A stretch of DNA of 64,000 nt from Asticcacaulis taihuensis (GTDB lineage: Bacteria; Pseudomonadota; Alphaproteobacteria; Caulobacterales; Caulobacteraceae), in the NCBI RefSeq assembly GCF_900100255.1, contig NZ_FMTS01000002.1, forward strand, positions 211,400-275,399, in the 5' to 3' direction. Position 1 is the first letter of the stretch. Every line of letters starts with the position of its first letter. Below the pieces are notes generated by a model. That model worked only from the letters and a program-made list of their open reading frames with translations. It searched no databases and was not told the DNA's origin. The position numbers were made by a program, and so were the translations under genes. Shown one piece after another: positions 34,036 through 42,856 of this stretch.

Positions 34036-34102
34036 TGAGAACCGCGACGGCGGCGCGATTACCACCGTCACGATTCCGGGTTAAGGGTGCCTCGCACCCT
34101 TA
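34036..34102 (-). promoter_or_regulatory. structured 3' UTR of the second M13 gene (copy 2)
   Basis: On the minus strand, the stop codon starts a hairpin TAAGGGTGC / GCACCCTTA with a GAG loop (34102-34082). The following segment (34082-34036) repeats 32321-32366 in inverted orientation and folds as GACGGTGG…CCGCCGTC. Same order as copy 1: stop-codon hairpin, second hairpin, terminator. Confidence 0.7.
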
Positions 34103-36187
34103 CCAGATTTTCACGCGATCGGCCGGTTTGACATAGTAGGTCTGGCCCGGCTTGACATCGAAGGCCGAATACCAGGCATCGACATTGCGCACGGCGCCGA
34201 TGGCGCGGAACTTATCCGGCGAGTGCGGATCGGACGACACCAGAAACTTCAGGAAATCCGGCTGGTATTTCGACTGCCAGACCTGTGCGAAGCCTAAGAA
34301 GACCCGCTGGTCGCCGGTATAACCGTCGATGACCGGCGCCGGTTTGCCGCCGAGCGACATGTGGTAGGCATCGAGCCCCAGCAGCACGCCGCCGAGATCG
34401 GCGATGTTTTCGCCCATGGTCAGGCCGCCCTGCACACGAACGCCGGCCACCGGTTCGTAGGTGTCATATTGCGCGCCCAGCGCCTTGGTCTGGGCCTCAA
34501 ACTTGGCGGCGTCTTCCGGCGTCCACCATTCCACCAGCGCGCCGGTCGAATCGTAATGACGGCCCTGGTCATCAAAGCCGTGGGTGATTTCGTGGCCGAT
34601 GACCGCGCCGATGGCGCCGTAATTGACCGCCATGTCGGCCTTCGGATCGAAGAAGGGCGGCTGCAGGATGGCGGCCGGGAAGACGATTTCGTTCTTGGTC
34701 GGTGAATAATAGGCGTTGACGGTCTGCGGCGTCATTTCCCAGTCTTCTGGATCGATCGGCTGGTCGATATGCGACACCTGATAGGCCCATTCGAAGGCCG
34801 AGGAACGTTCGATATTGCCGTAGAGGTCATCGGCCTTGATGTTCAGGGCCGAATAGTCGCGCCACTTGTTCGGGTAACCGATCTTGACGCCAAAGGTGGA
34901 GAGCTTTTCCAGCGCCTTGGCCTTGGTGGGGGCGCTCATCCAGGTCAGGTTTTCGATGCGCAGTTTCATGGCCGCCAGCAGGCCATGCACAAGGTCTTCC
35001 ATCTTGGCCTTGGATTCCGGCGGGAAGTAATCGCGGACATAGGCGCGGCCCAGCGCTTCGCCCATCTTGTCATCGGTCGTGCCGACGGCGCGCTTCCATA
35101 AGGGGCGTTGCTCGGCAATGCCGTACATGGTCTTGGAACGGAACTCGAAGCGGCGGGTATAGAAGCGATCCGACAGATAGGCAGAGCCCTGGTCGAGCGC
35201 GTTGAAGGCTTCCCAGGCTTTCAGGGTTTCCAGCGGGGTATCGGCATAGATCTTGGCGATCTTCGGAATGGCGGTATTCTGCGCCACGATCACCTTCTGC
35301 GCCTGTGAAACATGGGCCGCCGCGAAGAAGCCGTCCCAGTTGAAGCCCGGCGCGTAGGCATTGAGGTCTTTCAGCGCCATCGGGTTATAGGTCTTGGTGT
35401 CGTCGCGGCTTTCTATCTTGGTCCAGCTCACCTCGGCGATCTTCGTTTCCATCGCCACGATATCCTTGGCCGCCTGTTCGGCGCCGGGATAGCCGGCCAT
35501 GGTCAGCATGTCCTTGATGTAGACCTCATAGGCGGCCTTCTTGTCGGCAAACCCGTCCTGCAGGTAGTAGTCGCGGTCGGGCAGACCCAGGCCGCCTTGC
35601 GACATCTGCAGGGCGCGGTAGCCCGGCTTCTTGGCGTCGTCATAGACAAAAATGCCGAAAAAGGCCGACCCGAAGGTTTCCGAGGTCGCGCCCATGAAGG
35701 CGGCCATGTCGTCCTTGTTTGAGATGGCGGCGATCTTCGCCAGTTCGGCCTGTGCCGGCTTGAGATCGAGCTGGTTTTTTAGGTCGACATTCATGGCCGA
35801 GCGGTAGAGGTCAGCGATCTTCAGGTCTTCGCCGGTCAGGTCGGTGCGGGCGGCCAGGCCGGTGACCAGGGCCTTGAGGCGCAATTCGGAGAGATCATAA
35901 AGGGCGTTGAAGCTGCCATAGCCGGGCTGGTCGCCGGGGATGACCATATTCTTCAGTGCCGTGCCGTTGGCGTAGTCGAAGAAGTCGTCGCCCGGCTTGA
36001 TGGACTTGTCCATGCCGGCGGTATCGAAGCCCCAGGTGCCGTAGGTCTTGGCGACCGTGCTTTCCGGGACGGCAACGGCAGCCGGGGCTGCGGCAAAGGC
36101 CGGCATGGCGGCTATAGGGGCGCTCAGCAAGGCGGCCGCGACGGCCAATGAAGAAATAAGGGATTTGGCCAAGGGTTTAAAATGCAT
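34100..36187 (-). CDS. exported M13 (neprilysin-type) zinc metallopeptidase, paralogue
   Basis: A 695-aa protein from ATG 36187 (GGAGAG upstream; a TTG five codons earlier is less likely). Signal peptide with hydrophobic core SLISSLAVAAALLSAPIAAM. M13 hallmarks: NAYYSPTKNEIVFPAAILQP, VIGHEITHGFDDQG (HEITH near 533) and GENIADLGGVLLGLD. It is closely similar along its length to the gene at 30170, ends PADRVKIW, and points toward it. Likely periplasmic endopeptidase. The pair probably arose by inverted duplication. Confidence 0.95.
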   Translation of the reverse strand: MHFKPLAKSLISSLAVAAALLSAPIAAMPAFAAAPAAVAVPESTVAKTYGTWGFDTAGMDKSIKPGDDFFDYANGTALKNMVIPGDQPGYGSFNALYDLSELRLKALVTGLAARTDLTGEDLKIADLYRSAMNVDLKNQLDLKPAQAELAKIAAISNKDDMAAFMGATSETFGSAFFGIFVYDDAKKPGYRALQMSQGGLGLPDRDYYLQDGFADKKAAYEVYIKDMLTMAGYPGAEQAAKDIVAMETKIAEVSWTKIESRDDTKTYNPMALKDLNAYAPGFNWDGFFAAAHVSQAQKVIVAQNTAIPKIAKIYADTPLETLKAWEAFNALDQGSAYLSDRFYTRRFEFRSKTMYGIAEQRPLWKRAVGTTDDKMGEALGRAYVRDYFPPESKAKMEDLVHGLLAAMKLRIENLTWMSAPTKAKALEKLSTFGVKIGYPNKWRDYSALNIKADDLYGNIERSSAFEWAYQVSHIDQPIDPEDWEMTPQTVNAYYSPTKNEIVFPAAILQPPFFDPKADMAVNYGAIGAVIGHEITHGFDDQGRHYDSTGALVEWWTPEDAAKFEAQTKALGAQYDTYEPVAGVRVQGGLTMGENIADLGGVLLGLDAYHMSLGGKPAPVIDGYTGDQRVFLGFAQVWQSKYQPDFLKFLVSSDPHSPDKFRAIGAVRNVDAWYSAFDVKPGQTYYVKPADRVKIW

Positions 36188-36623
36188 GTGGCTCTCCGGC
36201 AATGGACGGCCGGACTATCAGCGCGCCCCCAAAATCAGGTCCGCACATTGATACAGTTTAACAAAGCTGTCTCATGAACATTTGGTAATCTTGTTGCGAA
36301 AGTTACCGCCGCACCAGAATCGCCACTTTTTGACACACGCGTCACTTTTCTCGAATTTTCAGGGTAAAAAAAAGCCCGCCTGGGGGGATAAACCCGGCGA
36401 GCTTTTTATTCTGTAAATTAAAGAGCGTTTCCTCCCCGAAACGCCGGAGCTGACTTCTCTCTACGGGAAAAGTTCTGCTCTCTTGGAGTGGAGAAAACAT
36501 TTTTTTGCCAGGACTGTCAACCGGTTTTGTCACATTACGTCAAAATTATTTCAGCAATGCGGCCATATTGTCTTTTAGCGTCAAAAATTAACCGGTATTG
36601 GGACCGCTACCATCCCGAATAGG
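36188..36623. other. intergenic region with promoter of M13 paralogue and a weak terminator
   Basis: About 430 bp without a convincing gene. It should carry the M13 promoter on the minus strand. At 36370-36405 AAAGCCCGCC / GGCGAGCTTTTT forms an imperfect terminator-like hairpin. A 63-codon minus-strand frame (36342-36533) crosses it and is not gene-like. The part 36500-36600 is AT-rich. Confidence 0.45.
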
Positions 36624-38093
36624 TTACGATTCCACTATGGATTTCAGATGCTTGACGGCTTCGGCACGGGGCAGGGTTACCTGTCCGGGCCGACCTTCAC
36701 GCCAGGCCTTATTGTCACTTATTTGCATCGCCAGGTCACGGCCGAGATCGAGATCCTTGATGGTCACCGTACCCGATTTTAGCTCATCTTCGCCGATCAT
36801 GACCGCAGCGGGGCTGAATCGACGGTCGGCATATTTCATCTGCGCCTTCATGCCGGAACGGCCGAGATAGACTTCGGCTGGCAGACCGGCAGCGCGCAAC
36901 TCGGCGGCGAATCCGAAATATTCGCCCATATCCGAATCTGAGAAGGCGATAATGACGATCGGCCCGCGGGCACCGCTGCGCTTGCCCGCATCGATCAGGC
37001 TGAGCGCCGCCGCCAGACGCGACACACCGAACGAGAAACCGGTAGCCGGCGTCTGCTGGCCGGTGAAACGCGCCACGAGATCATCATAGCGTCCGCCACC
37101 GCCGACACTGCCCATCTGGACCAGATTGCCCTTGTCGTCGCGCAGTTCACGCAGGAATTCAGCCTCGAACACCGGGCCGGTATAGTATTCCAGACCGCGC
37201 ACGATGCCGGGATCGAAAATGGCTTCGTCTTCGCTAACGCCCATGGCCGAAACGGCGGCATTGATGCGCGCCAGGTCCTCCAGACCGGCCTGCCCTTCGG
37301 CCGAATTGGCGAGCACGGCCGCCAGCTTTTCGAGCACGCCGGAGCGGGTATCGGCCCCGCCGGCCAGAACGAAATCGAGCACCGGCTGGATGGCGGCGTC
37401 GGGCAGTTGCGCGCCCTTTGTATAGTCTCCGCTCTCGTCCTTGCGGCCGGCGCCGAGCAACAGGGCCACGCCTTCGGGGCCAAAACGGTCCATCTTGTCG
37501 ATGGCGCGCAGCACACCCAGTTGTTGCCCTGAGTCGGTGACGCCAAGGCTCACCAGCAGGCCATTGAGCAGCTTGCGGTTATTGATGCGAATGCGCGCCG
37601 GCACATCGAGCGCCTTATAGCCGGCCACGGCCAGGGCGATCATTTCAGCATCGGCTTCCGGACGATCGGAGCCGATGATATCGGCGTCGCACTGCATGAA
37701 TTCGCGCAGGCGGCCGGGGCCCGGCTTTTCATTGCGCCAGACAGGGCCGAAGGCATAGCGGCGGAAGGGCTTGGGCAGGGTTTCCCAGTTCTGCGCTACG
37801 AAACGGGCCAGCGGCGCGGTCAGGTCGTAGCGCAGGGCCATCCACTGATCGTCATCATCCTGCTGGGCGAAAACGCCGACATTTGGGCGGTCCGAATCGG
37901 GCAGGAACTTGCCGAGCGCATCGGCATATTCAAAGGCCGGGGTTTGCAGGGCCTCGAAGCCGAAATCCTCATACACCTTCGAGACGGTTTCGATCAGCCG
38001 GCGCTCGATGGCGATCTGGCCGCTGCGCTTATCGATAAAACCGCGCGGGCTGCGGGCTTCCGGACGGAAGGTAGTTTCGTTGTTCTGGGTCAT
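36624..38093 (-). CDS. hisS: histidyl-tRNA synthetase (alphaproteobacterial type)
   Basis: A 489-aa class II synthetase starting MTQNNETTFRPEARSPRGF at 38093. Motif 2 reads RRYAFGPVWRNEKPGPGRLR then EFMQCDADIIGS; histidine-specific regions include GLEYYTGPVFEAE and the GGGGRYDDL loop; motif 3 is GFSFGVSRL. The C-terminal anticodon-binding domain starts near 395 (PIVIIAFSDSDMGEYFGFAA). The motif 2 region differs from the E. coli type and fits the group of alphaproteobacterial HisRS known to charge a tRNA-His lacking the extra G at -1. No tRNA gene is in the window to test this. Confidence 0.95.
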   Translation of the reverse strand: MTQNNETTFRPEARSPRGFIDKRSGQIAIERRLIETVSKVYEDFGFEALQTPAFEYADALGKFLPDSDRPNVGVFAQQDDDDQWMALRYDLTAPLARFVAQNWETLPKPFRRYAFGPVWRNEKPGPGRLREFMQCDADIIGSDRPEADAEMIALAVAGYKALDVPARIRINNRKLLNGLLVSLGVTDSGQQLGVLRAIDKMDRFGPEGVALLLGAGRKDESGDYTKGAQLPDAAIQPVLDFVLAGGADTRSGVLEKLAAVLANSAEGQAGLEDLARINAAVSAMGVSEDEAIFDPGIVRGLEYYTGPVFEAEFLRELRDDKGNLVQMGSVGGGGRYDDLVARFTGQQTPATGFSFGVSRLAAALSLIDAGKRSGARGPIVIIAFSDSDMGEYFGFAAELRAAGLPAEVYLGRSGMKAQMKYADRRFSPAAVMIGEDELKSGTVTIKDLDLGRDLAMQISDNKAWREGRPGQVTLPRAEAVKHLKSIVES

Positions 38094-38272
38094 GGCGGGC
38101 GAATTAAAGCATCCCGCCGCCGGAGACAAGCCGAAACAAAAACCCGTTCGCCTGCAAGGGGAAATAAGGACACAACGGTATTTTGACACTTAAGTCAAAA
38201 AAATGCGATCAACCCCTTCAAAATGCGGTAAAACAGTGTTATAAATATGGTTCCCTTAAGGAGGGCAAAACA

Positions 38273-38443
38273 ATGAGTAAGTCGCATACAGCAGAGAACT
38301 TTTCGCGTTTTGTCGTAGCCATGGTCGTCGTCGTCGCCCTGATCGGCGCTGTCGTCTGGGCCTTCTCGACCTTCGACTCGATAGGTTGTGCCGCCGGTGT
38401 TCCGTGTCACAAGGGCGGTGAGCCCACGCACGTCAGTTACTGA
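38273..38443 (+). CDS. small single-span membrane protein, 56 aa
   Basis: ATG 38273 with a near-perfect AAGGAGG eight bases upstream. MSKSHTAENFSRF leads to one membrane helix (VVAMVVVVALIGAVVWAF) and a short exported tail with two Cys (IGCAAGVPCHKGG), which may pair. The strong ribosome site argues it is real. Unknown family. Confidence 0.7.
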   Translation: MSKSHTAENFSRFVVAMVVVVALIGAVVWAFSTFDSIGCAAGVPCHKGGEPTHVSY

Positions 38444-38545
38444 CGAAGCTCCAGGCTTCGCCATCCGTCATTTGCAGGAATGTCCTCCGGCTCAGTCCAT
38501 GTGATCGAGCCGCTTGGCAGGTGCATTCCTGATACGCGGCCATTA

Positions 38546-38575
38546 ACGCCGCTCCGTGCCCCATCGGAGCGGCGT
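38546..38575. terminator. long hairpin, terminator-like without T tract
   Basis: ACGCCGCTCCG (38546-38556) pairs perfectly with CGGAGCGGCGT (38565-38575) over an 8-base loop, in the 230-bp gap between two small genes. Possible transcript end; no run of T directly after it. Confidence 0.55.
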
Positions 38576-38674
38576 CAGTGGTGTCTTTTGTAATGGCGTC
38601 ACCTTTTCGTTAACGCTTTCTTGGCCGCCATATTGCATAGTGCCGGACAGTTTGTGTCACTCCCGGAGCGCGCC

Positions 38675-39175
38675 GTGAAACGTCCTCTCATTACCGCCTG
38701 TGTGGTCAGCCTGCTGCTGGCTTGCGGCGCGCCTGTTTTCGCCGCAGAGGCCGCCGCCGGTTCGCTGGCGAAAAGCGCCATATCGCAGGAACCCTTCTTC
38801 GCCGGGTTGGTGACAGAAGCCGGACGCCTGAAAGCCGAAACCGAAGGCTTCACGCCGACCCCCTCCCTCCTGACACACCCGGATTTCCAGACCTATGCCC
38901 AGGCGATCAGGGCTCTTTCCGCCGGTGACCTGCAGGGCCACATTACGCTGAAAGCGCGCGGCACCGACCGTGACCTGAAATGCATCCTCACCGGCCTGTC
39001 ACGCGATCTGCCGATCAAGCTGACCGCGATAGAGGCGGCGAAAAGCGACGCCGACATGAAAACGGCGCTGAACAACATGGCAAGCCTGCTGAGCGACAAT
39101 ATCGATGTGATCATGACGCCGGCCACCGCCGATTCCGGGCTGGACTGCACCGTCGAATTCGGACCCGACGCCTGA
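38675..39175 (+). CDS. exported protein of unknown function, 166 aa
   Basis: Starts at GTG 38675 (CGGAG upstream), giving a clean signal peptide MKRPLITACVVSLLLACGAP with the cleavage region VFAAEA. The Cys in LLLAC could also make it a lipoprotein. Mature part is helical (AGSLAKSAISQEPFFAGLVT, SDADMKTALNNMASLLSDNI) with two further Cys (LKCIL, LDCTV). Its stop shares a base with the next ATG (TGATG), so the two are coupled. Family unknown. Confidence 0.7.
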   Translation: MKRPLITACVVSLLLACGAPVFAAEAAAGSLAKSAISQEPFFAGLVTEAGRLKAETEGFTPTPSLLTHPDFQTYAQAIRALSAGDLQGHITLKARGTDRDLKCILTGLSRDLPIKLTAIEAAKSDADMKTALNNMASLLSDNIDVIMTPATADSGLDCTVEFGPDA

Positions 39176-39624
39176 TGCGCCGCATTGCCGGGCTGGCCCT
39201 TATCGCGTTGCTCGCGCTTTCGGCCTGCGACAAGCCAAAACCGGCGGCCACGCCCGCTGCGCAAGGCACGTCCCTGCCGGCGAGCCAGACCGCCTTTCTG
39301 GCCATTCCCCGCACCGGCTCGGCCTCGGACGATTTTTGTACGAAATTCAAGACCTTTGACCGGTTTGAAAACTGGCAGGGCCGGGTGCAGGATCTGCGCA
39401 TTTCGACGCTGGATGGCACGGCCGACCTGGAAATCAATATCGGCCAGGGTATAAGGCTGGAGGCCATCGTGGCGAAAAACGGTCCGGTCTATCCGTCATT
39501 GCTCAAGCTGGGCCTTGGACAGGCGATTATCGTTTCCGGTCAGTTCACCCACGCCAATAACGATGCCGACTGCCTCTATTATCGCGGCCCGTTCGGCGTG
39601 CATCTGACCGGTCTTAAGAGTTAA
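39175..39624 (+). CDS. lipoprotein of unknown function, 149 aa
   Basis: MRRIAGLALIALLALSACDK is a typical lipoprotein signal with lipobox LSAC. After a Pro/Ala-rich spacer the mature part (about 45-149) contains FCTKFKTFDRFENWQGRVQD, DLEINIGQGIRLEAIVAKNG and ADCLYYRGPFGVHLTGL, with two Cys likely paired; the pattern resembles OB-fold-like periplasmic domains but I do not claim a family. Translationally coupled to the upstream exported protein. Confidence 0.7.
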   Translation: MRRIAGLALIALLALSACDKPKPAATPAAQGTSLPASQTAFLAIPRTGSASDDFCTKFKTFDRFENWQGRVQDLRISTLDGTADLEINIGQGIRLEAIVAKNGPVYPSLLKLGLGQAIIVSGQFTHANNDADCLYYRGPFGVHLTGLKS

Positions 39625-39638
39625 AAAGATAGAGTGAT

Positions 39639-39804
39639 CCACAGATTACACAGATTACACAGATTTTTTAGTGCCAGATTTTTTAGCGCCTGACTGGCTT
39701 GGTGCGCATAGGCGGCACAAAAATCGGTGCTTTGCGCCCAGGCTAAGCTGGCCCCTATCCATAAGAGGCTGAACAATCTGTGCAATCTGTGCAATCTGTG
39801 GATA
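39639..39804. repeat. inverted-repeat element built from ACAGATT units
   Basis: Left arm 39639-39667 has three ACAGATT units (TCCACAGATTACACAGATT and so on); right arm 39774-39804 is its reverse complement with TG instead of TA in the joins. About 105 bp of unrelated sequence separates the arms. The element fills the 222-bp gap before the DsbD gene. Confidence 0.75.
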
Positions 39805-39846
39805 CCCCTTCCCTTCTATGGAAAGGGAGGCGTGGAATGCCACAAG

Positions 39847-41922
39847 TTACTTTCCCCGGATCACCTTCACTACATCGGCGGTCTTGAGCAATTGCGGCAG
39901 GACCACCGGTTCGGCGTTATTGGGGCCATAATAGACATAGAGCGGCACGCCGGAGCGGCCAAACAGGGTCAGGTAACGGGCGATGGCGGCATCCTGATTG
40001 GTCCAGTCGCCCACCATATAGATGGTGTCGGTATCGGCCACGGCCTTTTCAAAATCCCCGGTGGTCAGGACCAGCCGCTCATTGACCTTGCAGGTGACGC
40101 ACCAGGCGGCGGTCAGGTCGACGAAGACCGGCTTGCCCTCGGCGCGCAAACTCGCCAGTGTCTCGACGCTGAAATCCCTGTGCGGCAAAAGCCCAGACGG
40201 CAAAGACTGGATCTTTTCGGCGTGCGGCAGGGAAGCTGACAGCCCGCACAACACAAGCCCGCCCGCCAGCACCAGCGGCTTGACGAACTTCGGCAGCGGA
40301 CTTTTCAGCACGGCGATAACGACCAGCGCCAGGGCGAAGATCAGCAGGATCAGGCCATACGGCTCGACCTGTTGCGCGAACACCCAGACCAGCCACAGGC
40401 AGGCGGCATACATCAAGAGAGACAGAACGTGCTTGAGGACATCCATCCACTTGCCGGGCTTCGGCAAGACGCGGGCGAAACCCGGCACCAGGGTAATCAG
40501 GAAGGTCAGGACAACGAACGGCAGGGCGAAACCGACACCTAAGCTCACGAACACGGCGAAGGACACCAGTCCCCCTTGCGCCAGGGCAACGCCGATGGCG
40601 GTGGCCATGAAGGGTGCGGTGCAGGGCGCGGCCACGACCACAGCCAGCACACCAGTCAGGAGGGCGCTGAGCCGCGGGCGTTTCGATGATACCTGGATGC
40701 CGCCCACCGCCTGCAGGGACGAACCGATCTCGAAAACGCCGGACATATTGAGCGCCACCAGCAGCATGACGAGGCTCAATCCGGCGGTGACATAGGGGGA
40801 TTGAAGCTGGAAGCCCCAGCCGATCGACTGCCCGAAGGCGCGCGCCGCCATGAGGATCAGGGCCAGGCTGACAAAGGTAATGATGGTGCCAGCGCCATAG
40901 AACAGGGCTTCCTGTTGCGCCAGCCCCTTGTCATGGCCGGAGCGCGCCAGGCTGAGCAGTTTCATGGAGAGGACCGGGAAGACGCACGGCATCAGGTTGA
41001 GGATCAGCCCGCCGATAAAGGCACCGACGATGGCGATCAGGATGCCGGATAAGGAAGCAACCGCCTTGGCCTGGGACACGGCGCCAAGACCATGGACCGA
41101 CGGATCAAGCGGAGCGCGGTTCAGATTGATGGCATAGGCTGTGCCATCCGCCAGTTTCAGCACGCCTGAGAGATCACCTTCCGGCAGGGCCGTTCCCGCC
41201 GCTTTTGTGCGCAAGGTAAAGCCCTTCGCGCCCATATCGAGCGCCTGCGGCACCGGTGCGCTGGTCATGCCACCCTGTGCGGGAAAGAAATAAGCCCCTT
41301 GCGCGGTTACATCCGCCATAGGGAAGCCGAGTTCGATTTGACCATTGCGCAGGTCGATGGTGGCGGCGGCAGAATTGGCGATAGGCAGGGCTTTGCGGGC
41401 CTTGTCTATAACAACGGCCTCGCTGCCCGGTTTGGGCGCACCCACCTTAAGATCGAGGCTGACATCGAGGCTTTCGGGGATACAGACATCGGCACAGACG
41501 AGGAAATCGACATGAGCCTTGATGGGCAGGGTGTCTCCCGCCGAGAGGCTGGAACCGTTATGCGCCGGGATCAGCAGGACCGTGCGGCCGGTAAAGCCAT
41601 AGTTCATCAGGCCAAAGGCCGGCAGCAATTCCGGTGCCGGGAACTGCGCGTCCGATGTGGTCACGCCGTCCGGCAGGTTCCATTTGAATTTGGGCGGCAG
41701 GCCGGTATCGCCCGGATTGATCCAATAGGTATGCCAGCCGGGAGCCGGGGTATAATCGAGCGCCAGGATGATGTTGCCATTCGGCGCAACCGTGGCGGAC
41801 TCGGCGATCAGGCGGGCGGTGATATGGGGGGACTTCCCTTCGATGGTGCCATCCTGGGCATTGGCCGGCAGGGCAAAAGCAAGCACGAAGAGACAGACAA
41901 CAAACCGCAGAATTGAAGACAC
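39847..41922 (-). CDS. DsbD/ScsB-type thiol:disulfide interchange protein
   Basis: About 691 aa. Likely start GTG 41922, giving signal peptide VSSILRFVVCLFVLAFALPA. N-terminal periplasmic domain (about 30-280) has FLVCADVCIPESL, the C-x3-C pair of the ScsB-like alpha domain. The eight-helix membrane domain (about 315-580) holds the transmembrane Cys in LNLMPCVFPVLSMK and AAPCTAPFMATAIG. The C-terminal thioredoxin-like domain has TAAWCVTCKVNERL (active C-V-T-C). It passes electrons from cytoplasmic thioredoxin to periplasmic disulfide isomerases, cytochrome maturation or copper-stress proteins. The frame upstream of the GTG has little coding character. Confidence 0.9.
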   Translation of the reverse strand: MSSILRFVVCLFVLAFALPANAQDGTIEGKSPHITARLIAESATVAPNGNIILALDYTPAPGWHTYWINPGDTGLPPKFKWNLPDGVTTSDAQFPAPELLPAFGLMNYGFTGRTVLLIPAHNGSSLSAGDTLPIKAHVDFLVCADVCIPESLDVSLDLKVGAPKPGSEAVVIDKARKALPIANSAAATIDLRNGQIELGFPMADVTAQGAYFFPAQGGMTSAPVPQALDMGAKGFTLRTKAAGTALPEGDLSGVLKLADGTAYAINLNRAPLDPSVHGLGAVSQAKAVASLSGILIAIVGAFIGGLILNLMPCVFPVLSMKLLSLARSGHDKGLAQQEALFYGAGTIITFVSLALILMAARAFGQSIGWGFQLQSPYVTAGLSLVMLLVALNMSGVFEIGSSLQAVGGIQVSSKRPRLSALLTGVLAVVVAAPCTAPFMATAIGVALAQGGLVSFAVFVSLGVGFALPFVVLTFLITLVPGFARVLPKPGKWMDVLKHVLSLLMYAACLWLVWVFAQQVEPYGLILLIFALALVVIAVLKSPLPKFVKPLVLAGGLVLCGLSASLPHAEKIQSLPSGLLPHRDFSVETLASLRAEGKPVFVDLTAAWCVTCKVNERLVLTTGDFEKAVADTDTIYMVGDWTNQDAAIARYLTLFGRSGVPLYVYYGPNNAEPVVLPQLLKTADVVKVIRGK

Positions 41923-42009
41923 GCGCCACCCGATGAATTGGTTTCGCCTATCTATACGTCGAAGACCGCGTTTTGGTGACAGAAAATTTTTGGCGACGGC
42001 ATATTGGAA

Positions 42010-42098
42010 AGTAAGAAGCCCCACCATCAACGCGCAAGAGAGCGTCGGTCCCCGGCCCCGGCCGCCCGCCTCCCCGGCAAGTCGGGGAGGTATAAGAA
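42010..42098 (-). repeat. interspersed two-hairpin repeat, copy f (longer variant)
   Basis: GTAAGAAGCCCCACCATC, ACGCGCAAGAGAGCGT, CGGTCCCC, then an insertion (GGCCCCGGCCGCC) before CCTCCCCGG…CGGGGAGG. The first hairpin has lost one base pair through a deletion. It separates the DsbD gene from the next gene. Confidence 0.8.
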
Positions 42099-42101
42099 GG
42101 G

Positions 42102-42776
42102 TCAGGGCTCGACGGAGGTTTCGCAGTCACGGTTGCCGTTCATCCGCGTCACCCAGACCGGCTCGACATAGCGGTCGCCATCACGGAACCCCGGCGCGCA
42201 GCCTTCGGGGGTGCTTTTGCCGCTGCGGTTCTGGCCGGTCATGTCAAGCGACAGGCCCACGGACTGCGACGTGCCGCCGCGACGGCCCCAGCCACGCCCG
42301 TAACCGTAACCGTCATAGCCATAAGGATCGCCGTAATAGCCAAAGCCGCCATTCTTGCCGTAATCGGTCTGGCTGACAGCTATGCCCAAAGTGCCGCTTT
42401 CGCCAAGTGGAATGAGCGACGAGACATAGGCGCTGCGGTAACCGCCGGTGCCGACGGTCACGCTGGCCACGCCATGCACCTGGCGCCTGGCCCCATCATC
42501 ATTATCGGCGGGCCACAGGGCGTCCTGATCGTCGGAGCGGCTGATTTTCGGGGAACGGGCGGTCCAGGCGGCCACCTGTTCCTCGGTGGTCAGGGGGCGC
42601 GACGCCTGCGATGCCTTGGCCTGCAAGTCCGCCTTGGCCTTGGTTTGCTCGGCCTCGGTCGGCAGCGGCGCCGGACGCGAGGCGGCGACCACCTCTTCAT
42701 CGGCAGCAAAAGCGTAAGACGCCATCAAGGAACCGGCCGCCAGCGCCAAAGCGAGAGCAATACGGGATGCAACCAT
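42102..42776 (-). CDS. exported protein with Gly/Tyr-rich C-terminal region
   Basis: A 224-aa protein starting MVASRIALALALAAGSLMAS at 42776, with GGAGGG upstream. Signal peptide ends at FAADEE. The mature region contains an Ala/Lys-rich helix (AEQTKAKADLQAKASQAS), a beta-like part (GVASVTVGTGGYRSAYVSSL) and a Gly/Tyr tract (YYGDPYGYDGYGYGRGWGRR). Two Cys near the end. The family is not known to me; it may be a surface or envelope protein. Confidence 0.7.
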   Translation of the reverse strand: MVASRIALALALAAGSLMASYAFAADEEVVAASRPAPLPTEAEQTKAKADLQAKASQASRPLTTEEQVAAWTARSPKISRSDDQDALWPADNDDGARRQVHGVASVTVGTGGYRSAYVSSLIPLGESGTLGIAVSQTDYGKNGGFGYYGDPYGYDGYGYGRGWGRRGGTSQSVGLSLDMTGQNRSGKSTPEGCAPGFRDGDRYVEPVWVTRMNGNRDCETSVEP

Positions 42777-42856
42777 GACCAAACCCTCCAACCGGGCCAT
42801 ACTGTACCCGGTCTGCAACCAAATTATGGCCTTAATATATCCTTGAGGCAAGCGGC

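Noticed and set aside
36342-36533. 63-codon minus-strand frame in the hisS/M13 gap
   Set aside because: Runs through a terminator-like hairpin and lacks coding character.
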